Assembly: GCF_022288725.1 (NCBI RefSeq)
Contig: NZ_JAKNTA010000020.1
Coordinates: 24,533 to 88,532, forward strand
DNA from: Kitasatospora sp. A2-31
Lineage (GTDB): Bacteria > Actinomycetota > Actinomycetes > Streptomycetales > Streptomycetaceae
Reading direction: 5' to 3'
Length of the DNA: 64,000 nucleotides
Shown: positions 1 through 7,829 of the stretch, piece by piece
Numbering within the stretch: position 1 is the stretch's first letter
Layout of the letters: every line of letters begins with the position of its first letter
The notes under the pieces: generated by a model
Seen by the model: the letters and a program-made list of their open reading frames with translations, nothing else
The model's database searches: none
Told to the model about the DNA's origin: nothing
Translations under genes and position numbers: made by a program

Positions 1-2
1 CC

Positions 3-410
3 GTCATCCGGGTCCGCTTCAGCCCCGCCGACTGCCGCCCCTGCCCCCACCTGCGGGAATGCGTCAACTCACCCAGGGCCGAACGACGCGAGCTCAACCT
101 GCGACGCCGGGACGAATACGAAGCCGTCCACGCCGCCCGCGCCGAACAGCGAACCGACGCCTGGAAGGACCGCTACAAGATCCGCGCCGGCGTCGAGGGC
201 ACCATCTCCCAGGGCGTCGGGCGCTGCGGCCTGCGCAGATCCCGCTATCAGGGCCTCGCAAAGACCAGCCTCCAGCACCAGCTCACCGGCGCCGCGATCA
301 ACCTGGCCCGCATCGACGCCCACCTCACCGACACCCCCCGGGCCCGCACCCGCACCAGCCACTTCGCAGCACTTCGCCCCGCCGAGCAACAGCTCGACGG
401 GGCGAAGTGA
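3..410 (+). CDS. Transposase, IS1182-like, C-terminal part (5' end outside window)
   Basis: The frame is open from the window edge and ends at a TGA at 408-410, giving 135 residues. It carries the C-x2-C-x5-C knuckle (CRPCPHLREC) and then YKIRAGVEGTISQGV, typical of the C-terminal DDE domain of IS1182-family transposases, where the GVEG glutamate is the last acidic catalytic residue (family knowledge). The N-terminal two thirds, with the first two catalytic aspartates, lie upstream of the window, so I cannot say whether the element is intact. I saw no clear terminal inverted repeat just after the stop. The product would act in cis on its own element and is unrelated to the host genes that follow. 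Confidence 0.75.
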   Translation, partial: VIRVRFSPADCRPCPHLRECVNSPRAERRELNLRRRDEYEAVHAARAEQRTDAWKDRYKIRAGVEGTISQGVGRCGLRRSRYQGLAKTSLQHQLTGAAINLARIDAHLTDTPRARTRTSHFAALRPAEQQLDGAK

Positions 411-515
411 TCAGGACCCCGAATTCACCAACAGCGTCCGGTTCCGACCGGCGCGGGGCCCTTCCGCATGGACCCGGCCGCACGGACCTCACCGCACGGA
501 CCCGACCGGACGGAC

Positions 516-545
516 CCGGACCCGAGGAACCCGGACCCGAGGAAC
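516..545. repeat. Two tandem copies of a 15-bp unit between convergent genes
   Basis: CCGGACCCGAGGAAC occurs twice head to tail at 516-530 and 531-545. It lies in the 213-bp gap between the transposase end and the 3' end of the leftward DUF4245 gene. The surrounding DNA is rich in CGGACC-type repeats and codes for nothing convincing. Slippage of low-complexity sequence is the simplest explanation. Confidence 0.6.
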
Positions 546-623
546 CCGGCGCACCCGCCGGCGGCACGGACCGGGCCCGCCGCCGGCGCGCAGCAGGCCG
601 GTGCCGACGCCGGCCGCGCGGGA

Positions 624-1178
624 CTACTTCAGCGCCTGCGCCAGCTCGGCCAGCTCCTCGTACGAGGCGGTGCCGGTGAGCACGGTGGTGGCGTTGCCGC
701 TCCGGGTCGTCAGCGCGCGGTCCTTGGTGCCCTGCAGCCGCTCCCAGGCCGTCCCGGCCACGTCGGCGGTGCCGTCCGGCTTGGCGCCGGCCACGACCGA
801 GGAGAGCAGCGCGTCGCGGTCGAGGTCGCTCTGCTCGACGGCCGCGTACTGGCCGGACGGGGTCACGAAGCCCAGGTGCCAGGCGTTGCCCTTGCCCTTG
901 CCCAGCGAGGCGGGCTCGTAGCTCACCGAGGTGGCCCGCCACCGGTCGGACAGCCCCTCCGGGGAGAGCAGCGGGTACGGCGCGGCACGCTTCGCGGAGG
1001 CCGCGGCCACCTTGTACTCCTTGGCGTGGACCCCGTCACCGCTCGCGTCGTGCGGCAGGAACAGGTACCCGATCCAGACCACGACGCCGACCGCCAGCAT
1101 CGACAGGACCATGTCCCGTACCGTCTGCCGGCCCCTCATGCCTCTGCTCTCTCCAGCCACCCCCACATGGTGACTCAT
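624..1178 (-). CDS. DUF4245 membrane-anchored protein
   Basis: This is a 184-residue protein of the actinobacterial DUF4245 family, whose function is unknown. After a short basic N-terminus there is one hydrophobic segment (about residues 22-42, VRDMVLSMLAVGVVVWIGYL). The remaining residues form an extracytoplasmic domain with the family signature YEPASLGKGKGNAWHLGF and a C-terminus at TASYEELAELAQALK. An in-frame ATG at 1139 (MRGRQTV) is an alternative start with a purine-rich stretch before it. I kept the upstream ATG because relatives usually have about ten residues before RGRQTV. It is divergent from glpX, with about 200 bp for both promoters. Confidence 0.8.
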   Translation of the reverse strand: MSHHVGVAGESRGMRGRQTVRDMVLSMLAVGVVVWIGYLFLPHDASGDGVHAKEYKVAAASAKRAAPYPLLSPEGLSDRWRATSVSYEPASLGKGKGNAWHLGFVTPSGQYAAVEQSDLDRDALLSSVVAGAKPDGTADVAGTAWERLQGTKDRALTTRSGNATTVLTGTASYEELAELAQALK

Positions 1179-1375
1179 CCACTCCCGGACACCGGCACCC
1201 GGGGTGCCCTCGTACGGGTGAACAGGGGCAAACCGACCGTTTCCGAACCGGGGCGGCGACCCGCGCCACAGACAGTCATCTCGTGGGCGGATACGATCGC
1301 AGGACCCTCACCACGGCGTTCGACCTGGCAGTAGTCGGGCGCTCACTGGCCGTCGCGTACAGAGAGGTAACGACG

Positions 1376-2416
1376 ATGACCACGCAGTACCCGCACACCC
1401 TCCCCCAGGCCCTGGAGGTCGCGCCGGAGGCTCCCGACCGGAACCTCGCGCTCGAGCTCGTCCGGGTCACCGAGGCCGCCGCGATGGCCGCCGGGCGCTG
1501 GGTCGGCCGCGGCGACAAGAACGGCGCCGACGGCGCCGCCGTGAAGGCCATGCGCACGCTCGTCTCCACCGTCTCGATGAACGGCGTCGTCGTCATCGGC
1601 GAGGGCGAGAAGGACGAGGCGCCGATGCTCTACAACGGCGAGCGGGTCGGCGACGGCACCGGCGCCGAGTGCGACGTCGCGGTGGACCCGGTCGACGGGA
1701 CCACGCTCACCGCCAAGGGCATGAACAACGCCGTCGCGGTGCTGGCCGTCGCCGACCGCGGCACCATGTTCGACCCCAGCGCGGTGTTCTACATGGACAA
1801 GCTCGTCGCCGGCCCCGAGGCCGCCGAGTTCGTCGACATCACCGCGCCGCCGGCCGTCAACATCCGCCGGGTCGCCAAGGCCAAGGGCTCCGCCGTCGAG
1901 GACGTCACCGTGGTCATCCTCGACCGGCCGCGCCACCAGGGCCTGGTCCAGGAGATCCGCGAGGCCGGTGCCCGGATCAAGTTCATCTCCGACGGCGACG
2001 TGGCCGGCGCCATCATGGCCGCCCGCGAGGGCACCGGCGTCGACCTGCTGATGGGCGTCGGCGGCACCCCCGAGGGCATCATCGCGGCCTGCGCCATGAA
2101 GTGCATGGGCGGCGTGATCCAGGGCCGGCTCTGGCCGAAGGACGACGCCGAGCGCCAGAAGGCCCTCGACGCCGGCCACGACCTGGACCGCGTCCTCACC
2201 ACCAACGACCTGGTCAGCGGCGAGAACGTGTTCTTCGTCGCCACCGGCATCACCGACGGCGAGCTGCTGCGCGGCGTCCACTACCGCCAGGAGACCGCCA
2301 CCACCAGCTCGCTGGTCATGCGCTCCAAGAGCGGCACCATCCGGGAGATCCACTCCACCCACAAGCTGTCCAAGCTGCGGGCCTACAGCGCGATCGACTT
2401 CGACCGCGCCAACTGA
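1376..2416 (+). CDS. glpX: Class II fructose-1,6-bisphosphatase
   Basis: The 346-residue GlpX-type enzyme hydrolyses fructose-1,6-bisphosphate to fructose-6-phosphate, the committed gluconeogenic step in actinomycetes that lack the class I enzyme. The metal-binding signature DPVDGTT sits at about residues 102-108, preceded by the acidic VIGEGEKDEAPML motif. The substrate-loop segment LMGVGGTPEGIIAACA and the C-terminal VMRSKSGTIREI also match the family, and the length is normal. ATG 1376 follows AGAGAGGTAACGACG. The frame is open 93 bp further upstream, but those residues are not GlpX-like. A strong terminator follows at 2441-2485, so it is probably monocistronic. A gluconeogenic pckG lies 28 kb away. 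Confidence 0.95.
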   Translation: MTTQYPHTLPQALEVAPEAPDRNLALELVRVTEAAAMAAGRWVGRGDKNGADGAAVKAMRTLVSTVSMNGVVVIGEGEKDEAPMLYNGERVGDGTGAECDVAVDPVDGTTLTAKGMNNAVAVLAVADRGTMFDPSAVFYMDKLVAGPEAAEFVDITAPPAVNIRRVAKAKGSAVEDVTVVILDRPRHQGLVQEIREAGARIKFISDGDVAGAIMAAREGTGVDLLMGVGGTPEGIIAACAMKCMGGVIQGRLWPKDDAERQKALDAGHDLDRVLTTNDLVSGENVFFVATGITDGELLRGVHYRQETATTSSLVMRSKSGTIREIHSTHKLSKLRAYSAIDFDRAN

Positions 2417-2440
2417 TCCCGGACGCACGCGCGTCGACGA

Positions 2441-2485
2441 CGCCCGCGGCCTCGGCGGAATCCCCCTCCGCCGAGGCCGCGGGCG
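2441..2485. terminator. Perfect 19-bp hairpin after glpX
   Basis: A 19-bp left arm at 2441-2459 and its exact complement at 2467-2485 enclose a 7-nt loop. It lies between the convergent glpX and wbl genes and can end transcription from both sides. There is no T-tract, as is usual in streptomycetes. Confidence 0.85.
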
Positions 2486-2507
2486 TTCCCGCCGTCCGGG
2501 CCCGCGC

Positions 2508-2939
2508 TCAGCCCGCTATCCGCCGGCGGGCCGGCACCCGGGCCGCCTCGCGCAGCTCGGTGTCCCGGCGCCGCCGCCGGGCCAGCACCACCCGCCGCTC
2601 GGCGGCCGTCAGCCCGCCCCACACGCCGTACGGCTCCGGCTGGGCCAGCGCGTGCTCGCGGCACTCCAGCAGCACCGGGCAGCGGGCACAGACCTGCTTC
2701 GCCTGCTCCTCGCGCGAGAGCCGGGCCGCCGTCGGCTCCTTGGAGGGCGCGAAGAACAGCCCCACCTCGTCCCGGCGACAGGCCGCACCGGTGTGCCAGG
2801 GGTCGTCATCGCCCTGCGGCTGCGGCTGCGGCGCGGGCCGGTGCTGCAGGACCCGGGCGGTCGCGACCGGCGACACGACGGGCGGGGTGGCGGGCGACGC
2901 GACTGGCGCGGTGGGGCGGGACTCGATCGGATGCAGCAC
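2508..2939 (-). CDS. wblI: WhiB-like iron-sulfur transcription factor (WblI-type)
   Basis: The 143-residue protein has the four cluster cysteines at 54, 84, 87 and 93 (GAACRR, VCARCPVLLEC) and then the GVWGG turn at about 105-109. It ends in an arginine-rich tail (LARRRRRDTELREAARVPARRR) that binds DNA in this family. The first 45 residues are a Pro/Ala/Val-rich leader. GTG 2939 is chosen because GTCAGGAGT precedes it. Wbl proteins bind a [4Fe-4S] cluster, sense redox or NO, and act with the principal sigma factor. The symbol rests on position beside glpX, which I recall as the S. coelicolor wblI locus, so treat it as probable. An inverted repeat at 3100-3114 lies in its upstream region. Confidence 0.85.
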   Translation of the reverse strand: MLHPIESRPTAPVASPATPPVVSPVATARVLQHRPAPQPQPQGDDDPWHTGAACRRDEVGLFFAPSKEPTAARLSREEQAKQVCARCPVLLECREHALAQPEPYGVWGGLTAAERRVVLARRRRRDTELREAARVPARRRIAG

Positions 2940-3269
2940 GGCCGTACTCCTGACGAGGCTCTCGGACACGGGGAAGCTCGCACCCCTGCCCGGCTGCGAG
3001 CCCCCGCTCTTCACCCCCCGGGCCGGCCTCAGGCCGCCTCCGGTGCGCAGCCGTACAAGAAGCGATGTGCGAGAGGAACTACCCCGCCGCGCCGCGATTC
3101 ATGCACACTGCATGCAATCGACTACAGCCTGCACTCACCGCAACGGCGAGTGCCCGGGCGGGAGTTGTTCCCGCCCGGGCACCCGGGTGCGCGGCCGCGA
3201 CCGGCGGCGGCCCGCCGACCTGCCGAATCCTGCCCGGCGCCGGGACCCGGCGGACGGGCCCAGGACGGC
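2940..3269. promoter_or_regulatory. Upstream region of wblI with palindrome CATGCA-CAC-TGCATG
   Basis: These 330 bp between the wblI start and the end of the DUF1707 gene contain no gene. A perfect 6+3+6 palindrome lies at 3100-3114 in a locally AT-richer patch about 160 bp upstream of the wblI start, a plausible operator for the leftward transcript. The far end holds the DUF1707 terminator (3150-3182). Operator function is inferred. Confidence 0.4.
3150..3182. terminator. Perfect 14-bp hairpin downstream of the DUF1707 gene
   Basis: GTGCCCGGGCGGGA at 3150-3163 pairs exactly with 3169-3182 around the loop GTTGT. It sits about 90 bp past the stop of the leftward DUF1707 gene and upstream of the wblI promoter region, so it should insulate the two. 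Confidence 0.8.
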
Positions 3270-4013
3270 CTAGTCGGCGCCGAGTTGCTTGCGCACCCAC
3301 TCCTTGAGCTTCTTGCCCTTGCGCGGCTTGGCCTCGCAACCACCGAACACCGCCGCGCCCTTGACCCGGACCACCGGCGCGTAAGGATCCGCCGCCGTCT
3401 GCTCCTTGACGTCGAAGCCGCCGAAGATCCCGACGCCGCTGCCGTGCAGGCTGACGTTCTCCGGCACCTTGATCTCGACCCCGCCGAAGACGGCGATCAC
3501 CTCGATGACCACCTCGGGCGACTCGAAGACGGCGTCGGTCAGGTCGATCTCGACCCCGCCGAACGCCGCGACCGCCCGCAGGTGCGAGCCGACCCGCCAG
3601 CGGCCCTTGCGGGACGCCCCACCGAAGATCGCGACCATGGTCGGTGCCTCCTGCCGGGCCGGCAGCCGAACCGGCCCGTCCGGGCGCGGTCCCTGCTCCG
3701 GGGCGCCCAGCGGGGGCTTGTCGAAGGAGATCGCGCGGTGCACCGGAAGGTCCCTGGTCAGCGGCACCAGGTCGCCCAAGGTCTTGGCGGCGTAGGCCGC
3801 TTCGATCCGCTCGGCGTGCTCCTCGACGTCCAGCCGGCCCTCGGCGTAGGCGTCCCGGAGGAGCTCGGCCACGCGTTCGCGGTCCGCGTCGGAGGCCCTC
3901 ATCTCGGCCTCCGCCACCGGGGCGTGGTCGGCGCGAGCCGGCGGCTTCGTCTCCGGCTTGGTCATCGGTACGGGCGGCTGGCCCTGGTCGTCCCTCGACG
4001 GCGAGTTGTCCAC
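3270..4013 (-). CDS. DUF1707 / LiaF-like C-terminal domain protein
   Basis: The 247-residue protein has a DUF1707 domain at about residues 38-90, recognisable from MRASDADRERVAELLRDAY and GRLDVEEHAERIEAAY. This small predicted DNA- or protein-binding module recurs in actinobacterial regulators. The C-terminal half (about 125-230) shows repeated VFGGVE / IFGGFD strands, the beta-helical pattern of the LiaF/DUF2154 cell-wall-stress domain. No membrane span is visible between the two parts. The role is unknown; a link to envelope-stress sensing is inferred from the LiaF-like part. It is divergent from the fumarase gene, with about 155 bp between the starts. Confidence 0.85.
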   Translation of the reverse strand: MDNSPSRDDQGQPPVPMTKPETKPPARADHAPVAEAEMRASDADRERVAELLRDAYAEGRLDVEEHAERIEAAYAAKTLGDLVPLTRDLPVHRAISFDKPPLGAPEQGPRPDGPVRLPARQEAPTMVAIFGGASRKGRWRVGSHLRAVAAFGGVEIDLTDAVFESPEVVIEVIAVFGGVEIKVPENVSLHGSGVGIFGGFDVKEQTAADPYAPVVRVKGAAVFGGCEAKPRKGKKLKEWVRKQLGAD

Positions 4014-4168
4014 GGGTCAAGACTAGCCACCGGGGCAAGCCCCGTACGCGTGTCCGAGTGAGCCCGGTCACGCAGGCGGACCTGTCCGCGTACGGCGCTC
4101 CGGCGGGTCCTACCCTTGAGGGTGCTTCGCCGACGCAGCCGGAACACGGAACACTAAGGACCTCCCCC

Positions 4169-5836
<1,668 letters not shown>

Positions 5837-5880
5837 CCGCCCCCGCCGCTGCGACACCCGGGACCGACCCGACCGACCCG

Positions 5881-5914
5881 ACCGCCCCGACCGCGACCTC
5901 GCGGCCGGGGCGGT
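5881..5914. terminator. Two-part hairpin after the fumarase gene
   Basis: ACCGCCCCG at 5881-5889 pairs with 5906-5914, and the inner CCGCGA / TCGCGG pairs at 5891-5904. It lies between the convergent fumarase and GntR genes. Confidence 0.7.
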
Positions 5915-5958
5915 TCCGCCTTGCGGCGGGGGCTCCCGGGCAGCAGGCTGCGGAGGGC

Positions 5959-6717
5959 TCAGGCGTCGAAGTCGTACTCCAGGACGTAGGAGGCCGCGTC
6001 GAGGGTCATCTCGTTCAGCTCGACCACCTGCCCCTCGTCCGCGAAGGCCGTGCGGCAGATCAGGATGACCGGCGTGCCGGCCGGGAGCTCCAGGCGGGCG
6101 CTCTCCTCGGCGCCGGGCATCCGCGCGCGGACCTCCTCGCGGAAGTGGACCGGCTTCGCACCGATCTCCGCCAGCCGCGCGTAGGTGCCGCCGGGCCCGG
6201 TGTCCTCACGGGTGATCGCCGTCCCCGCGACCAGGCCGGCCGGAAGGTACGAGGTGGAGAGCAGCACCGGCTTGCCGTCCAGGACGAAGCGCCGGTGCCG
6301 GACGCACATCGGTGCGCCCGGGTCGACGCCGAGCACCCGCGCCACGTGGTCCGGCGCCCCCTGCTCGGTGACCGACACCTGGTCGACGACCAGCGAGCGA
6401 CGGTCGATGTCAGCCGACCATATCGACCGGCCCGAACCCCACTGCCCCTGGGCGAGCCGCTGGATCCCGCGCCGCCGCAGCGGCCGGAAGTCGCGGACGA
6501 AGACCCCGGCGCCCCGGCGCGCCTCGGCGATGCCCTCGCTCTGCAGCACGCCGAGCGCCTGGCGGGCGGTCATCCGGGCCACGCCGTACTCGTCCATGAG
6601 GTCGTTCTCCCCGGGCAGCCGGTCGCCGGCGCGGTACTCGCCGGCGTCGATCGCCGCCTTCAGGGTGTCGGCGATCCGCTGGTACTTGGGCTGTTTCTCG
6701 CCACTGCTGCCGACCAT
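5959..6717 (-). CDS. GntR-family regulator, HutC subfamily (wHTH + UTRA)
   Basis: The 252-residue protein has the N-terminal winged helix-turn-helix of GntR proteins (about residues 10-78: KYQRIADTLKAAIDAGEY, then LPGENDLMDEYGVARMTARQ). A C-terminal UTRA ligand-binding domain follows (about 95-245, ending ELNEMTLDAASYVLEYDF). HutC-type proteins are usually repressors released by a small ligand. The ligand cannot be read from the sequence. It is transcribed away from the small gene at 6861, and the 143-bp gap holds two identical 10-bp palindromes, so autoregulation and control of the neighbour are likely. Regulators of this type paired with such a small gene recur in Streptomyces genomes, including in integrative elements, as I recall. 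Confidence 0.88.
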   Translation of the reverse strand: MVGSSGEKQPKYQRIADTLKAAIDAGEYRAGDRLPGENDLMDEYGVARMTARQALGVLQSEGIAEARRGAGVFVRDFRPLRRRGIQRLAQGQWGSGRSIWSADIDRRSLVVDQVSVTEQGAPDHVARVLGVDPGAPMCVRHRRFVLDGKPVLLSTSYLPAGLVAGTAITREDTGPGGTYARLAEIGAKPVHFREEVRARMPGAEESARLELPAGTPVILICRTAFADEGQVVELNEMTLDAASYVLEYDFDA

Positions 6718-6795
6718 CGCCTTCTCCTCGTCCTCGCCCGGAAATCGTAGGCGCGCCCGCGGCCGTCGGTAAGCCGATAGGACCGGTCAGGGCCG

Positions 6796-6829
6796 TTGAC
6801 ATCTCTAGAGATATTAGCTTCTCTAGAGA
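6796..6829 (+). promoter_or_regulatory. TTGACA box with twin TCTCTAGAGA operators
   Basis: A consensus -35 hexamer TTGACA at 6796-6801 is followed directly by the perfect palindrome TCTCTAGAGA at 6802-6811. An identical copy lies at 6820-6829, a centre-to-centre spacing of 18 bp. They lie between the divergent GntR gene and the 6861 gene and overlap the core promoter, as expected for repression by the neighbouring dimeric GntR protein. The exact -10 is unclear. Confidence 0.75.
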
Positions 6830-6860
6830 GGCTGGGTAGTACCAGAGCAAGGAGCATGCG

Positions 6861-7271
6861 GTGAGCACCCGTAAGCGCGACGCCGCGGCCTACCGACCGC
6901 GAGTGGGTGAACTCGTCCTCGACGGCAGGACCGGACGCACCGGCATCTACATGGACACCATCGGCGGGGAGCACTACCTGCGCCCCGAGGCCGGCGGCCG
7001 CGAGTGGACGGCCCTCCCGGGCCAGATCGGGCCGGTGCCGGACCGGGCCCCGGTCCCGGGGGAGGAGGGTCGACCGCCGACCCGGACCCCCGGCATTGCC
7101 GCGGAACCGGATCGGGCCCCGACCCCGCCAGCGGAACGCGGCTTTCGCAGGGAATCGGATCAGTCGCCCGAAAAGTCAGCACTTGCGGCAATCAAGCGGA
7201 AATCCGCCCAGGAAGCGCTGAGGGGGATCCTGCAGGGTTCATGGCGAATCCGGAATTCCGGAACGACCTGA
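6861..7271 (+). CDS. Small conserved streptomycete protein, probable GntR target
   Basis: GTG 6861 follows AAGGAG at a good distance. The first ~65 residues (YRPRVGELVLDGRTGRTGIY, then EHYLRPEAGGREW) resemble short streptomycete proteins of unknown function usually found next to GntR regulators. The remaining ~70 residues are Pro/Arg-rich, then switch to poor streptomycete codon choice (AAA, TCA, GGT, TTT) near 7140-7270. The C-terminal tail may therefore be a read-through extension or an acquired sequence. A perfect hairpin follows at 7304. I cannot assign a function. Confidence 0.65.
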   Translation: MSTRKRDAAAYRPRVGELVLDGRTGRTGIYMDTIGGEHYLRPEAGGREWTALPGQIGPVPDRAPVPGEEGRPPTRTPGIAAEPDRAPTPPAERGFRRESDQSPEKSALAAIKRKSAQEALRGILQGSWRIRNSGTT

Positions 7272-7303
7272 CGCCCCCTCCGTTATCGATAGCCGCAATG
7301 GCG

Positions 7304-7342
7304 AGTGCCCTACGCTCCGCGTCACGCGGGGCGCAGGGCACT
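7304..7342. terminator. Long hairpin between convergent genes
   Basis: AGTGCCCT at 7304-7311 pairs exactly with 7335-7342. The inner 9-bp stem at 7313-7321 and 7325-7333 has one G-T pair and a TCA loop. It lies 33 bp past the 6861 gene and 14 bp past the leftward gene at 7356, so it is a bidirectional terminator. Confidence 0.85.
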
Positions 7343-7355
7343 GGCGTGGCGCACG

Positions 7356-7616
7356 TTACGGGTGTGCCGCGATGATGCCCTGCGGCTCGAACACCTCGCC
7401 CGGCTTGCCGGTCGCCGGAGCAGTGGGCTCCACGACACGCTCGGACTCGTCGCCGAACAGATCGTCCTCGAGGTCCGCCTTCTGCGCAGCGGTGGGTTCC
7501 GTGTACTCGGTCGGGTTCGAGGACGCGGCCACTGCGCCCTCGACCGCCTTGCCGGCCTCCACAGCAGCATCGGCCGTCTTGATCGGCTCGGGGGTCGCGC
7601 TCTGGTCGTTGGCCAT
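7356..7616 (-). CDS. Small acidic Cys-free protein divergent from SARP regulator
   Basis: The ORF encodes 86 residues from ATG 7616, preceded by AAAGG. The protein is acidic and rich in Ala, Glu, Pro and Thr, with no cysteine, tryptophan or hydrophobic segment. Notable parts are KADLEDDLFGDESE and the C-terminus GEVFEPQGIIAAHP. I do not recognise a family. It is transcribed away from the SARP gene at 7830 across a shared 213-bp promoter region, which suggests co-regulation. A disordered adaptor or a ribosomal peptide precursor are both possible, but nothing in the sequence decides between them and no modification enzyme lies nearby. Confidence 0.6.
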   Translation of the reverse strand: MANDQSATPEPIKTADAAVEAGKAVEGAVAASSNPTEYTEPTAAQKADLEDDLFGDESERVVEPTAPATGKPGEVFEPQGIIAAHP

Positions 7617-7829
7617 GGGCGGCCGCCTTTCAGTCATCAAATGTCTTCGGCCCCACCGGCATGGCGCGGGCGCGTCGCCAGTATCGTAGGGTTGATTAAA
7701 TGTCCGATAAACATCGTGCGGCTTGCCGTGTTGTCCGGCAGAGTCGGCCCTCCGCCTAAGCTGAAGCCATCACACGGCGGACCGCCGAGCGCCCTTCGCG
7801 GAATCGACCACAGGCCATCGGGGGACTTC
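7617..7829. promoter_or_regulatory. Divergent promoter region of the small acidic gene and the SARP gene
   Basis: On the minus strand a TTTATC / TACGAT pair with a 17-bp spacer lies near 7683-7711 and would drive the small acidic gene. ATCAAATGTC at 7636-7645 and ATTAAATGTC at 7695-7704 form a near-identical direct repeat. SARPs commonly bind direct heptameric repeats, so these are candidate sites. The region is clearly AT-richer than its surroundings. Confidence 0.45.

Noticed and set aside
411..460. Terminal inverted repeat of the IS1182-like element
   Set aside because: The other end is outside the window, so no repeat can be paired; no claim is possible.
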